Shown: one piece after another, positions 1 to 7,542 of the stretch
Layout: the number at the start of each line of letters is the position of its first letter
Numbering within the stretch: position 1 is the first letter of the stretch
DNA from: Actinoplanes philippinensis
GTDB taxonomy: Bacteria > Actinomycetota > Actinomycetes > Mycobacteriales > Micromonosporaceae
NCBI RefSeq assembly: GCF_900113015.1
Contig: NZ_FONV01000023.1
Location: 1 to 64,000, forward strand
Length of the DNA stretch: 64,000 bases
Direction: 5' to 3'
Made by a program: the position numbers and the translations under genes
Notes under the pieces: generated by a model
The model's database searches: none
Told to the model about the DNA's origin: nothing
What the model saw: only the letters and a program-made list of their open reading frames with translations

Positions 1-2
1 AG

Positions 3-533
3 AAGGTCACCTTCAACAGCGACGACACCCCCGATCTGGGTACGCCCGACAAGCTCGCCACCACCCTGACCGCCCCGTCGGGCGACCCGGGCGGCGCGGT
101 CACCTTCCCGGTGGGCGGCACGAGATACCGGCTGGTCAGCCAGGCCACCGGCAAGGCGCTCGACGCGAAGGACTGCGGCACGTCCGACGGCACCGCGATC
201 CGGCAGTGGTCCTCGCTGGGCAACGCCTGCCAGCAGTGGACGTTCACCAGGACGACGAGCAACTACTACCGGATCACCAACGTCAACTCCGGGACCGTCC
301 TCGACTCGGTCAACTGCGGCACCGGCAACGGCACGGCGGTCCACCTGTGGGCGTCGCTCGGCAACTTCTGCCAGGAGTGGAGCCTCACCCCGGTCGGTGG
401 CGGATACCTGATCGCCAACCGGGGCAACGGCATGGTCCTCGACGTCACCGACTGCGGCGCCGCCGACGGTGTGGCGGTCCGCCAGTGGACGGCGCTGGGC
501 AACACCTGCCAGCAGTGGAAGATCACCGCCTGA
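3..533 (+). CDS. Secreted protein, C-terminal part, with ricin-B-type (CBM13) lectin domain; 5' end outside window
   Basis: The frame is open from the left edge and stops with TGA at 531-533, giving about 176 visible residues. The last 135 or so form a three-lobed beta-trefoil: three repeats of about 43 residues, each with the QxW signature (QQW, QEW, QQW) and paired cysteines in DCG/NCG and in LGN-x-CQ, which suggests disulfides and an extracellular place. The 37 residues before it are Thr/Pro/Gly-rich and look like a linker or the end of another domain. In this family RICIN/CBM13 modules bind galactose- or xylose-containing glycans and are usually attached to secreted glycoside hydrolases. 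Which catalytic domain lies upstream cannot be seen. A GTG at 111 could be read as a start, but the open frame before it and the linker character make an internal position more likely. Confidence 0.8.
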   Translation, partial: KVTFNSDDTPDLGTPDKLATTLTAPSGDPGGAVTFPVGGTRYRLVSQATGKALDAKDCGTSDGTAIRQWSSLGNACQQWTFTRTTSNYYRITNVNSGTVLDSVNCGTGNGTAVHLWASLGNFCQEWSLTPVGGGYLIANRGNGMVLDVTDCGAADGVAVRQWTALGNTCQQWKITA

Positions 534-574
534 CGGCTCCGGGTCACGGCCCCGGTCGCGCCGAGCGGCCGGGG

Positions 575-793
575 TCAGCCGCCCCCGCAACCCCGCGGCC
601 CACCCCCGCAACCCCGCGACCCACCCCCGCAACCCCGCGACCCGCACTCGCGAACGCCGCAGTCAGCCGCCGCTAACCCGCGACCCGCCGCCGCAAACCC
701 GCGACCCGCCCTCGCGAACGCCGCAGTCAGCCGCCGCAAACCCGCGACCCGCCGCCGCAACCCTGCGGCCCGCCCTCGCGAACGCCGCGGTCA
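575..793. repeat. 64-bp tandem repeat array starting at the dusB stop codon
   Basis: Read on the minus strand, the dusB stop codon TGA and its two preceding GGC codons recur downstream. TGA copies (tca on the plus strand) begin at 791, 727, 663 and 575, with spacings of 64, 64 and 88 bases. Each unit carries TGAC(T/C)GCGGCGTTCGCGAG followed by two copies of a 22-base subrepeat around GGTCGCGGGTTTGCGG; the longest spacing holds one subrepeat more. The array fills nearly all of the space between the convergent lectin and dusB genes. I see no spacer structure like a CRISPR and no clean terminator stem. It could come from slippage or serve in termination; no function is assigned. Confidence 0.85.
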
Positions 794-1924
794 GCCGCCG
801 GAATCGTCGGTCTCGGCACCCTCCGGCACCGTCTCGTCGTCGCGGCTGTCCAGCCAGCCGTGCGGCAGCGACACCTTGCCGGGGGCGTTGACCCGGCCGC
901 GGGGCTGACCCAGCGCCTCCACCGGGAACGGCACCGCCGGGTCGAGCTTGGCCAGCAGATCGTCCAGCTCGGCCAGCGAGGAGATCATCGCCAAGCTGCG
1001 GCGCAGCTCGCCCCCGACCGGGAAGCCCTTCAGATACCACGCCACGTGCTTGCGGAAGTCGGCGCAGCCGTGCCGCTCGTCCTCCAGCGCCTCGACCAGC
1101 AGCTGCGCGTGCCGGGCGATGATCTTGGAGACCTCGCCGAGGGTCGGCAGCACCGGCCGATAGTCCGCGCCCTGCGTGAACGCCGCCTCCAGATCGGCGA
1201 AGAGCCACGGACGGCCCAGGCAGCCACGGCCCACCACGACACCGTCACAGCCGGTGTGCTCGACCATGCGCAGAGCGTCCGACCCCTCCCAGATGTCGCC
1301 GTTGCCGAGCACCGGCACGTCCAGCGCCTGCTTCAGGGTGGCGATCGCATCCCAGTCAGCCTGGCCGGAGTAGCGCTGCTCGGCGGTCCGGGCGTGCAGG
1401 GCCACCGCGGTGACTCCGGCCTCCTGGGCGGCGAGGCCGGCCTCCACGTACGTCAGATGGTCGTCGTCGATGCCCTTACGCATCTTGATCGTCAGCGGAA
1501 TCCCGAAGGGCTTCGCCGCCGCCACCGCCTGACTCACGATCCGCCCGAACAGGCGACGCCGCCACGGCAGGGCCGAACCACCGCCCCGACGGGTCACCTT
1601 GGGGACCGGGCACCCGAAGTTGAGGTCGATGTGATCGGCCAGATTGTCCTCGCCGACCATCCGCACCGCGGCCGCTGTCACGTCCGGATCCACGCCGTAG
1701 AGCTGCAGGCTGCGGAAACCCTCGTCCTCAGCGAACGCGATCATCTTCAGCGTCTTCGGGATCCGCTCCACCAGCGCCCGCGTCGTGATCATCTCGCAGA
1801 CGTAGACGCCACCACCCTGCTCCCGACAAAGCCGCCGAAACGCCACATTGGTGATGCCGGCCATCGGCGCGAGCACGACGGGCGGATTAACGGCATGGTC
1901 GCCGAACATGAGCGGTGCAGTCAC
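791..1924 (-). CDS. dusB: tRNA-dihydrouridine synthase, DusB family
   Basis: This flavoenzyme reduces uridine to dihydrouridine in tRNA loops using FMN and NADPH. The 377-residue product begins with the family signature APMAGITNVAFRRL, followed by the FMN-binding TIM barrel, the catalytic cysteine in NFGCP (about residue 107), KMRKGID, HARTAEQRYSG and the phosphate-binding GNGDIWEG and GVVVGRGCLGRPWLF segments; a helical tRNA-binding domain follows. Length is typical for actinobacterial members. The start is GTG at 1924; an ATG five codons later is an alternative. The last codons and stop are copied in the downstream repeat array. The neighbour across the short upstream gap is an unrelated repeat-protein gene on the same strand. 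Confidence 0.95.
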   Translation of the reverse strand: MTAPLMFGDHAVNPPVVLAPMAGITNVAFRRLCREQGGGVYVCEMITTRALVERIPKTLKMIAFAEDEGFRSLQLYGVDPDVTAAAVRMVGEDNLADHIDLNFGCPVPKVTRRGGGSALPWRRRLFGRIVSQAVAAAKPFGIPLTIKMRKGIDDDHLTYVEAGLAAQEAGVTAVALHARTAEQRYSGQADWDAIATLKQALDVPVLGNGDIWEGSDALRMVEHTGCDGVVVGRGCLGRPWLFADLEAAFTQGADYRPVLPTLGEVSKIIARHAQLLVEALEDERHGCADFRKHVAWYLKGFPVGGELRRSLAMISSLAELDDLLAKLDPAVPFPVEALGQPRGRVNAPGKVSLPHGWLDSRDDETVPEGAETDDSGG

Positions 1925-1973
1925 GCGCTCTAGCGTGACACGCCAGGCCCGGCGACCCCGAATCGCCCGCTCC

Positions 1974-2429
1974 CTACTGCTCGCCGCCCCGCGCGATCAA
2001 CGTGTCCAGCATCCCGACGATCTGCTCCATGCTGTTCTTCAGACCGAAGATGTCGAGGGTGAGCTTCGCGAGACCTCCCGCGGTCTCCTTGTGCATCGCC
2101 GTGTGCCTGTCGAGGATCGCGGTGTGCCGGTCGAGCGTCGCGGTGTGCCGGTCGAGGATCGCGGTGTGCCGGTCGAGGATCGCGGTGTGCCGGTCGAGGA
2201 TCGCGGTGTGCCGGTCGAGCGTCGCGGTGTGCTGGTCGAGCGTCGCGGTGTGTTTCGCGAGCGTCGCGGTGTGTTCGGCCTGCGTCTGAGCGATGGCTTG
2301 AATAGAACCGGTCTGGGCCCGAAGTTTCTCGCCGAAGTCGGCCAAGTCTCGGTCCAGCATGGCACGGAGTCTCGCTTCGTCATCCACGCGTTGCTCCAGT
2401 CGGGTGACACGTTCTTCGAGGGTTGGCAA
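1974..2429 (-). CDS. Coiled-coil protein built of nine heptad repeats, function unknown
   Basis: I do not recognise a family. A TTG start at 2429 is chosen because GGAGG lies five bases before it and the protein then begins with a charged helix (LEERVTRLEQRVDDEARLR). The 151-residue product has about 45 such residues, then nine near-identical seven-residue units of the form (T/I)LDRHTA, then a short helical end. Hydrophobic residues at fixed heptad positions predict a long coiled coil; the units are regular at DNA level too (separate repeat entry). There is no signal peptide or membrane segment. A longer frame continues upstream without a convincing start. It may be a scaffold or an oligomerisation rod; this is inference only. 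Confidence 0.65.
   Translation of the reverse strand: MPTLEERVTRLEQRVDDEARLRAMLDRDLADFGEKLRAQTGSIQAIAQTQAEHTATLAKHTATLDQHTATLDRHTAILDRHTAILDRHTAILDRHTATLDRHTAILDRHTAMHKETAGGLAKLTLDIFGLKNSMEQIVGMLDTLIARGGEQ
2101..2289 (-). repeat. Nine in-frame 21-bp tandem repeats inside a coiled-coil gene
   Basis: The motif GTGTGCC(G/T)GTCGAG recurs with exact 21-base spacing at 2101, 2122, 2143, 2164, 2185, 2206, 2227, 2248 and 2269. Each unit is seven codons, so copy number can change without breaking the frame. Central copies are nearly identical and edge copies have diverged, as expected for slippage-driven expansion. Confidence 0.9.
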
Positions 2430-2573
2430 CGGTGCCTCCAGGGGTGAAGGGTAGCCGGTCAGAAGCGCCGGCGCAGGGCTTTGCTCTTGCCCTGTAACTA
2501 TAGTCCTTGACCTAGTAGATGTGCGACACCCGATCGAGTGCCCGGCGAGGGATTTTCTGACAGTGTCGGCGGG

Positions 2574-3056
2574 GTGAGTGATGAGCAGAGCCCACGGCGT
2601 CTGATCGCCGTCTTCGAGTCGCCGGTGTCGGAGATGCTGTTCCGGTTCGGGGTGGAACTCGGTTTCCGCACCGTGCTCGTCGAGCCCGACCCGGGCCGCC
2701 TGGCCGGAGCGCCCCGGCCGCACGGCGACACCTTCGTCGGCGACCTGGCCGCGGCCGCGCCCGACGAGCACACCGACATCCTGCTGACCGACCATCACCG
2801 GCCGGAGATCGGCGCCCTGCTCGAGGAGGCGCTGACCGGGCGGTCCCGCTGGATCGGCATCCTCGGCAACCCGCGCGCCGAGGGGCCGCACGTGGCGGCG
2901 TTGCGGGAGCGGGGCGTGGGCGAGAACGAGATCGGCCGCGTGCGTCGTCCGGTCGGGTTGAACATCGGTAGCCGTACGCCCGCCGAGATCGCCGTGGCGG
3001 TGCTGGCCGGACTGATCGCCGACCGCAACGACCGCCCCGGCGGTTTCGTCTTCTGA
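2574..3056 (+). CDS. Solo XdhC/CoxI-type C-terminal (Rossmann) domain protein
   Basis: The product of about 160 residues resembles the C-terminal NAD-binding-like domain of XdhC/CoxI maturation factors. Visible are LIAVFESPVSEMLFRFGVELGFRTVLVEPDP at its start (a Rossmann beta-alpha-beta), an internal ILLTDHH strand, WIGILGNPRAEGPHVAALRERGV, and the closing RPVGLNIGSRTPAEIAVAVLAGLIA, which is the typical end of the family. The N-terminal domain with the molybdenum-cofactor-binding cysteine is absent and no xanthine dehydrogenase genes are nearby, so partner and substrate are unknown. GTG at 2574 is preferred over GTG at 2538 because homology begins directly after it. The divergent gap to the coiled-coil gene must hold both promoters. 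Confidence 0.7.
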   Translation: MSDEQSPRRLIAVFESPVSEMLFRFGVELGFRTVLVEPDPGRLAGAPRPHGDTFVGDLAAAAPDEHTDILLTDHHRPEIGALLEEALTGRSRWIGILGNPRAEGPHVAALRERGVGENEIGRVRRPVGLNIGSRTPAEIAVAVLAGLIADRNDRPGGFVF

Positions 3057-3069
3057 CCGCCGTCAGGCG

Positions 3070-3229
3070 TCAGAGAAGGTGGGCGCGACCGCCGCGAGCC
3101 GCAGGCAAGGCCCGCGCAACCGCCTCAAGCGTCAGGCAAGGCCCACGCAACCGCCTCAAGCGTCAGGCAAGGCCCGCGCAACCGCCGCCAGCCGCCAGGC
3201 AACGCCCGCGCAACCGCCGCCAGCCGTCA
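3070..3229. repeat. 31-32-bp tandem repeat array starting at a lipoprotein gene stop codon
   Basis: On the minus strand the end of the lipoprotein gene (CCTTCCCTGA) is repeated downstream. The final A of the TCA (or its variants) falls at plus-strand positions 3229, 3197, 3165, 3134, 3103 and 3072, so the spacing is 32, 32, 31, 31, 31. The unit is roughly CCTGACGCTTGAGGCGGTTG followed by CGYGGGCCTTG. It fills the convergent gap to the XdhC-like gene, which ends at 3056. Confidence 0.85.
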
Positions 3230-3916
3230 GGGAAGGCGGGTGACGACGGCCTGGAGCAGTCTGGCGTGGACGGTGCCGTGCCAGATCTTCCCGTTGGAGA
3301 CGCCCTTCTTGCGGCCCTCGAAGTTGAAGCCGTCCCGCAGGACCGGCGCCCGGCCGCGCAGTTCGCCCGCGACGCCGTTCTTCAGGAACGTCCACGCGTT
3401 GCCGTCGTCGGTGCAGGCGTCCATCCCGGACGCGGTGACGAGCTCGGGCGGGCAGGTCGTCCGCTTGTCGCCGGCGGTCACCGCGATGTTCTCGTCGTAG
3501 GTCTTCCGGGCCAGCTCCGGCGTGCCGACCATCCAGAGTGTGAGCTGGATCCGGACCGGCACCTTGCCCGAGGCGGCGGGTTTCGCGTCGGCGAGGTCGA
3601 CGCCGATCTGGCACTCCGCGTCACCAGGGAGGACCAGCTCCTTCTCGGCGAAATCGCCGGTCGGCGCGAGCCGGTTGATCACGATCGTGGTGGCGGCCGG
3701 CAGCACCTCCCGGACCGTCGGCTCGGGAAGCAGGTCGCAGGCGGCCGGCCATGCGGTGAACGGCACCATCCCGGACCGGTCCGGCGCCGCCAGGGTGACC
3801 GGTGTCAGGGGCCTGGCCTCGCCCACCGGGATCCGTGGTTTGTCCTCTGTGGCGCAACCACCGGTGAGGGCGGCCACGCTCACCATCGTCAGTGCGATAG
3901 CTCCCCGTCGTGCCAT
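3227..3916 (-). CDS. Lipoprotein of unknown function
   Basis: ATG at 3916 gives 229 residues beginning MARRGAIALTMVSVAALTGGC, a signal peptide with lipobox LTGGC (Cys21), so the protein should be lipid-anchored outside the membrane. A longer frame to 3985 lacks signal-peptide logic. The mature part has five further cysteines (for example AACDL, AECQIG, TTCPPE, DACTDDG), which could form disulfides. It resembles the DUF3558-like actinobacterial lipoprotein layout (cysteine-paired extracellular domain), but I cannot confirm the family. It lies 75 bases downstream of glyS on the same strand with a strong hairpin between, so it probably has its own promoter. The stop codon lies at the edge of a tandem repeat array. 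Confidence 0.75.
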   Translation of the reverse strand: MARRGAIALTMVSVAALTGGCATEDKPRIPVGEARPLTPVTLAAPDRSGMVPFTAWPAACDLLPEPTVREVLPAATTIVINRLAPTGDFAEKELVLPGDAECQIGVDLADAKPAASGKVPVRIQLTLWMVGTPELARKTYDENIAVTAGDKRTTCPPELVTASGMDACTDDGNAWTFLKNGVAGELRGRAPVLRDGFNFEGRKKGVSNGKIWHGTVHARLLQAVVTRLP

Positions 3917-3942
3917 GATCGGCGAGCATAGGCCCTCGTGTA

Positions 3943-3977
3943 AACCGCCGGGCGCCCGAGCGGGCGACCCGGCGGTT
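3943..3977 (-). terminator. Hairpin after glyS, probable terminator
   Basis: AACCGCCGGG (3943-3952) pairs perfectly with CCCGGCGGTT (3968-3977), with further pairing of CGCCCG and CGGGCG inside. It lies 15 bases beyond the glyS stop and before the next gene. There is no long U tract, which is common for actinobacterial terminators. Confidence 0.65.
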
Positions 3978-3991
3978 CGTGTCACGGGGGC

Positions 3992-5371
3992 TCAGCAGCC
4001 GGGCAGCCGCTTGATCAGGTAGTCCTCGATCTGGTCGAGGGAGACCCGCTCCTGTTTCATGGTGTCGCGGTCGCGGACGGTCACCGCATTGTCGGTGAGG
4101 GTGTCGAAGTCCACAGTGACGCAGAACGGCGTGCCGATCTCGTCCTGGCGGCGGTAGCGGCGGCCGATCGCCTGCGAGTCGTCGAACTCGACGATCCAGC
4201 GCTTGCGCAGGGTCGCGGAGAGCTCGCGCGCCTTGGGCGACAGCTCCGGGTTACGCGACAGCGGCAGGACGGCGACCTTGACCGGCGCGAGCCGGGGGTC
4301 GAACCGCATGACGGTGCGCTTGTCGACGCCGCCCTTGGTGTTCGGCGCCTCGTCCTCGTCGTAGGCCTCGAGCAGGAAGGCCAGCACCGCGCGGGTGAGG
4401 CCGGCGGCCGGCTCGATGACGTAGGGCACCCAGCGCTCGCCCTTCTCCTGGTCGAAGAAGGACAGGTCCACACCGGAGTGCTTCGAGTGCGTGGTCAGGT
4501 CGAAGTCGGTGCGGTTGGCGACACCCTCGAGCTCGGCGAACTCGGTGCCGCCGAACTGGAAGCGATACTCGATGTCGACGGTCCGCTTCGAGTAGTGCGA
4601 GAGCTTCTCCTGGGGGTGCTCGTAGAACCGCAGGTTGCTCTCCGACAGGCCCAGGTCGCGGTACCAGTTCCAGCGCTCCTGCAGCCAGTACTCGTGCCAC
4701 TCCTCGTCGGCGCCCGGCGGGACGAAGAACTCCATCTCCATCTGCTCGAACTCACGCGTACGGAAGATGAAGTTGCCCGGGGTGATCTCGTTGCGGAAGC
4801 TCTTGCCGACCTGCGCGATGCCGAACGGCGGCTTCTTGCGGGCCGCCGTGGCCACGTTGTTGTAGTTGACGAAGATGCCCTGGGCGGTCTCCGGGCGCAG
4901 GTAGTGCAGGCCGTCGGCGCTCTCGGTCGGGCCGAGGTAGGTCTTCATCAGGCCGTTGAACATCTTCGGCTCGGTGAAGGTGCCCTTGTTGCCGCAGTTC
5001 GGGCAGTTCAACTCCTGCAGCGACTCCGGGAGCTTGCCGTGCTTGGCCTCGAACGCCTCCTCCAGGTGGTCGGCCCGGAAGCGCTTGTGGCAGGACTGGC
5101 ACTCGGTCAGCGGGTCGACGAACGCGTCGAGGTGACCGGAGGCGGCCCACACGTCACGCGACAGGATGACCGCCGAGTCCAGGCCGACGATGTCGTCGCG
5201 CTGCTGGACCATGGTCCTCCACCACTGCCGGCGGACGTTCTCCTTGAGCTCCACGCCGAGCGGACCGTAGTCCCAGGCCGAACGGGTCCCTCCGTAGATC
5301 TCGCTGGAAGGGAAGACGAAGCCCCGGCGCTTGGCCAGGCTGACGACGCTGTCGATACGGTCGGCAGGCAT
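3992..5371 (-). CDS. glyS: Glycine--tRNA ligase, alpha2 (eukaryote-like) type
   Basis: This class II aminoacyl-tRNA synthetase attaches glycine to tRNA-Gly. The 459-residue length and lack of a beta subunit fit the dimeric type. Visible in order: N-terminal [14 protein letters not shown], motif 1 region ([19 protein letters not shown]), a zinc-binding knuckle with CQSC and CPNCG, motif 2 around [10 protein letters not shown] and [12 protein letters not shown], motif 3 around [16 protein letters not shown], and the C-terminal anticodon-binding domain ([11 protein letters not shown] ... [18 protein letters not shown]). The start is ATG at 5371. It sits next to smtB-zur and a zinc transporter as in mycobacteria. 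A hairpin closes the transcript downstream. Confidence 0.97.
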   Translation of the reverse strand: MPADRIDSVVSLAKRRGFVFPSSEIYGGTRSAWDYGPLGVELKENVRRQWWRTMVQQRDDIVGLDSAVILSRDVWAASGHLDAFVDPLTECQSCHKRFRADHLEEAFEAKHGKLPESLQELNCPNCGNKGTFTEPKMFNGLMKTYLGPTESADGLHYLRPETAQGIFVNYNNVATAARKKPPFGIAQVGKSFRNEITPGNFIFRTREFEQMEMEFFVPPGADEEWHEYWLQERWNWYRDLGLSESNLRFYEHPQEKLSHYSKRTVDIEYRFQFGGTEFAELEGVANRTDFDLTTHSKHSGVDLSFFDQEKGERWVPYVIEPAAGLTRAVLAFLLEAYDEDEAPNTKGGVDKRTVMRFDPRLAPVKVAVLPLSRNPELSPKARELSATLRKRWIVEFDDSQAIGRRYRRQDEIGTPFCVTVDFDTLTDNAVTVRDRDTMKQERVSLDQIEDYLIKRLPGC

Positions 5372-5441
5372 GTGCGGTTTTCCTCCTACGCCGGCTGGGT
5401 GTCGGCGGGGAAATCAGAGAGTTACAGGACGAAAAGCGAGA

Positions 5442-5933
5442 TTACTCCCCGAGGTCACAGACCTCGAACTTGCCCGTCGACCTGTTCTGCACGAGGTCGG
5501 CCCGCAGCCGCGTCGAGTCGCCGTCGGGATAGACGATCACCACCGGGACCGTCAACCGCACCCCCATGGACAGATCACCCACACGGTACGACTCGAAGGG
5601 CTCGGTGTCGGCCATCCGGGCGGTGAAGTCGGCGAGTGACTCGGTGTCCTGCGCGTCCTGGCAGAGCAACCCGTACGCCCCGTCGAAGTCTCGCTCGCGC
5701 AGCTCGTCGAGGTAGCGGCTGACCACCACGTCGGCCTGCTCGTCGAGCGCGCTGCCGACCGAGGTCGCGAACCCGATGCCGGCGACCGCGCCGACGCCGC
5801 AGACCAGCGCGACGATGCCGGCGGCGATGCCCACGCTCGTCCCGATCCGCTTGCCGCGCCCCTCGAACGGGGGAGCCGGGAACGGCGGGTGCACACCCGG
5901 GCCCGGTGGCGGCGGGGGCGGAGGAAGACTCAT
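5442..5933 (-). CDS. Single-span membrane protein with small extracellular domain, function unknown
   Basis: The 163-residue product begins with a proline-rich cytoplasmic tail (a run of seven prolines, then PGPGVHPPFPAPPFEG), has one membrane helix at about residues 31-57 (GTSVGIAAGIVALVCGVGAVAG), and an outer domain of about 100 residues. The part RYLDELRERDFDGAYGLLC, ending in strands near residue 155, recalls the NTF2-like/DUF4878 fold found in many actinobacterial anchored proteins; this is weak. Two cysteines (GLLCQD, FEVCDLG) could pair. It ends 70 bases upstream of glyS on the same strand. Confidence 0.7.
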   Translation of the reverse strand: MSLPPPPPPPGPGVHPPFPAPPFEGRGKRIGTSVGIAAGIVALVCGVGAVAGIGFATSVGSALDEQADVVVSRYLDELRERDFDGAYGLLCQDAQDTESLADFTARMADTEPFESYRVGDLSMGVRLTVPVVIVYPDGDSTRLRADLVQNRSTGKFEVCDLGE

Positions 5934-5949
5934 GATTTCAGCCTAGTGC

Positions 5950-6291
5950 TCAGCGCCAGGGTTCGGCCGCCCGGTCGCTCGCGGTCACCACGACATCGGC
6001 GCCCGGCTCGGCGGAGGCGAGCGTCTCGAAGGCCGACGGCTCGTCGAGGGAGAGCGCGAGCAGCGGCGTGGCGTGCACCTTGACGTCGAAGGCGCCGAGC
6101 GCGCGCCGGTAGGCTCCCACCGACTCCCACTCGGTCACCAGGATCCAGCCGGCCGGGTCCTCGATGGCCCGGGTGAGGCGGCCGGAGCGGTATCCGGGGG
6201 TGCGCGCCAGGGCGGCGAGCGCGGCGTGCGCCTGATCCCGGAATCCGTCCTGTGTTTCGGTGGGCACCGTGAAGCGGTTGAGCACGAGCAT
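5950..6291 (-). CDS. Antibiotic-biosynthesis-monooxygenase (ABM) domain protein
   Basis: ATG at 6291 gives 113 residues that start MLVLNRFTVP, as usual for the dimeric ferredoxin-like ABM fold: FRDQAHAALAALARTPGYRSGRL, EDPAGWILVTEWESVGAYRRALG, then a third strand-helix pair. Members include small quinol monooxygenases and haem-degrading IsdG-like enzymes. No haem-ligand signature is clear, so the substrate is unknown. It lies just upstream of the membrane-protein gene at 5933 on the same strand and is divergent from the next gene with a 35-base gap. Confidence 0.75.
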   Translation of the reverse strand: MLVLNRFTVPTETQDGFRDQAHAALAALARTPGYRSGRLTRAIEDPAGWILVTEWESVGAYRRALGAFDVKVHATPLLALSLDEPSAFETLASAEPGADVVVTASDRAAEPWR

Positions 6292-6326
6292 GTGACGAGG
6301 GTACGCACACGCGACAGGAGCGACAG

Positions 6327-6575
6327 GTGACGCGCACATTCCTGCACCGGCTGGCCCGGGTGAATCCGACCGCGGCGTTCGCCGGGACGCTCGCCGTGCT
6401 GCTGGCGGGCCTGTTCCTGCCGGGCATCGTGGGCGCGCTGCTGCTCGGTCTGCTGGCGGCCGGCCTGGCCGGTCTGACCGCGACGACCTGGCCGGTGCAG
6501 GCGCCGGTGACCCGGGTGGTGCGGGTGGTGCTGCTCACTCTGCTCGTGGTGGCCGCGGTGTCGAAGACCCTGTGA
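6327..6575 (+). CDS. Small two- or three-span membrane protein (DUF6703-like)
   Basis: GTG at 6327 gives 82 residues with hydrophobic stretches at about 16-33 (AAFAGTLAVLLAGLFLPG), 34-50 and 63-78, short basic ends and no catalytic motif. The layout matches small actinobacterial proteins filed as DUF6703; that assignment is from memory and uncertain. It is directly followed by the Zur box of znuA, from which it is separated functionally. Confidence 0.6.
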   Translation: MTRTFLHRLARVNPTAAFAGTLAVLLAGLFLPGIVGALLLGLLAAGLAGLTATTWPVQAPVTRVVRVVLLTLLVVAAVSKTL

Positions 6576-6588
6576 ACCCATGCGGCTT

Positions 6589-6603
6589 TGACAATCATTG
6601 TCA
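6589..6603 (+). promoter_or_regulatory. Zur box (zinc-responsive operator) of znuACB
   Basis: TGACAATCATTGTCA is a perfect 7-1-7 palindrome in the A/T-rich form known for actinobacterial Zur/FurB sites, with more A/T directly after it. It contains a TTGACA hexamer (6588-6593), so bound Zur would cover the promoter. The znuA start is only 22 bases downstream, so the leader must be very short. A zur gene lies 3 kb away in the same cluster. Confidence 0.88.
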
Positions 6604-6624
6604 TTATCGACCAGAGTTGCTGTC

Positions 6625-7542
6625 ATGATGCGCCGCCTGCTCCCCGCCCTGCTCCTGCTGCCCGCCCTGACCGGCTGCGGAGGAGACTCCGCCGGCGCCG
6701 ACGGGAAGCTCTCCGTCGTCACCGCCTTCTACCCGCTGCAGTTCGTCAGCGAGCGGGTCGGCGGCGACGCGGTCAGCGTCTCCACCCTGACCAAGCCGGG
6801 CGCCGAGCCGCACGACGTCGAGCTGACCGCCCGCCAGGTCGGTGAGGTCTCCGGCGCCGGCGTGATCGTCTACCTGGGTGGCTTCCAGCCGGCCGTGGAC
6901 GACGCCGTGAAGCAGAACGGCGGGGACCGGGCCCTCGACGCCACCACCGCGGTCGAGACGCTCAGCGCGCAGGAGGCCGACGACCACGCCGGGGAGGGCG
7001 ACGCGCACGCCGAGGAGGAGCACGGCGGCACCGACCCGCACGTCTGGCTCGACCCGGTCCGTCTCGCGGCCATCGCCGACAAGGTGGCCGAGCGCCTCGG
7101 CAAGGCCGACCCGGCCCACGCCGCCGACTTCACCGCGCGCGCGGCCACGTTGCGTGCCGAGCTGACCGCTCTGGACGGCGAGTACCGGGCGGGCCTGGCC
7201 AACTGCGCCCGCCGCGAGCTGGTGACCAGCCACACCGCGTTCGGCTACCTGGCGAACCGCTACGACCTGGCCCAGATCGGCATCACCGGCATCGACCCGG
7301 AGACCGAGCCGTCGCCGCAGCGCCTCGCCGCCGTGGCCGCCGAGGCCAAGGAGCACGGCACCACCACGATCTTCTTCGAGACGCTGGTCAGCCCCAAGGT
7401 GGCCGAGACGATCGCCAAGGAGGTCGGCGCCAAGACCGCGGTGCTGGACCCGATCGAGGGCCTCACCGACGACTCGGCAGACTACTTCTCGGTGATGCGC
7501 GCCAACCTGACCGCATTGAAACTGGGCCTGGAGTGTTCATGA
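6625..7542 (+). CDS. znuA: Zinc ABC transporter, substrate-binding lipoprotein
   Basis: This extracytoplasmic receptor captures Zn2+ for the ZnuBC transporter. ATG at 6625 (or the next codon) gives 305 residues with signal peptide and lipobox LTGC (Cys18). The cluster A-1 metal ligands are visible: His63 in EPHDVE, His in DPHVWLDP, His in TSHTAFGY and an acidic residue in the C-terminal lobe (LDPIEGL). An acidic, histidine-rich loop (DDHAGEGDAHAEEEHGG) lies before DPHVW, as in zinc- rather than manganese-type receptors. It is the first gene of a tightly overlapped operon with znuC and znuB, behind a Zur box, so it should be expressed under zinc starvation. Confidence 0.95.
   Translation: MMRRLLPALLLLPALTGCGGDSAGADGKLSVVTAFYPLQFVSERVGGDAVSVSTLTKPGAEPHDVELTARQVGEVSGAGVIVYLGGFQPAVDDAVKQNGGDRALDATTAVETLSAQEADDHAGEGDAHAEEEHGGTDPHVWLDPVRLAAIADKVAERLGKADPAHAADFTARAATLRAELTALDGEYRAGLANCARRELVTSHTAFGYLANRYDLAQIGITGIDPETEPSPQRLAAVAAEAKEHGTTTIFFETLVSPKVAETIAKEVGAKTAVLDPIEGLTDDSADYFSVMRANLTALKLGLECS

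Noticed and set aside
575-793. CRISPR array for the repeats after dusB and elsewhere
   Set aside because: Units are directly adjacent without unique spacers, degenerate, and no cas genes are present.
2101-2289. CRISPR-like array in the coiled-coil gene
   Set aside because: 21-bp perfect periodicity without spacers, in frame with a coding region.
5372-5441. T-box or other leader regulation before glyS
   Set aside because: The 70 bases before glyS contain no T-box sequence, specifier loop or antiterminator; actinobacterial glyS is not usually under such control.
6289-6327. Second Zur box in the 35-base divergent gap
   Set aside because: The sequence there is G/C-rich and has no 7-1-7 palindrome.
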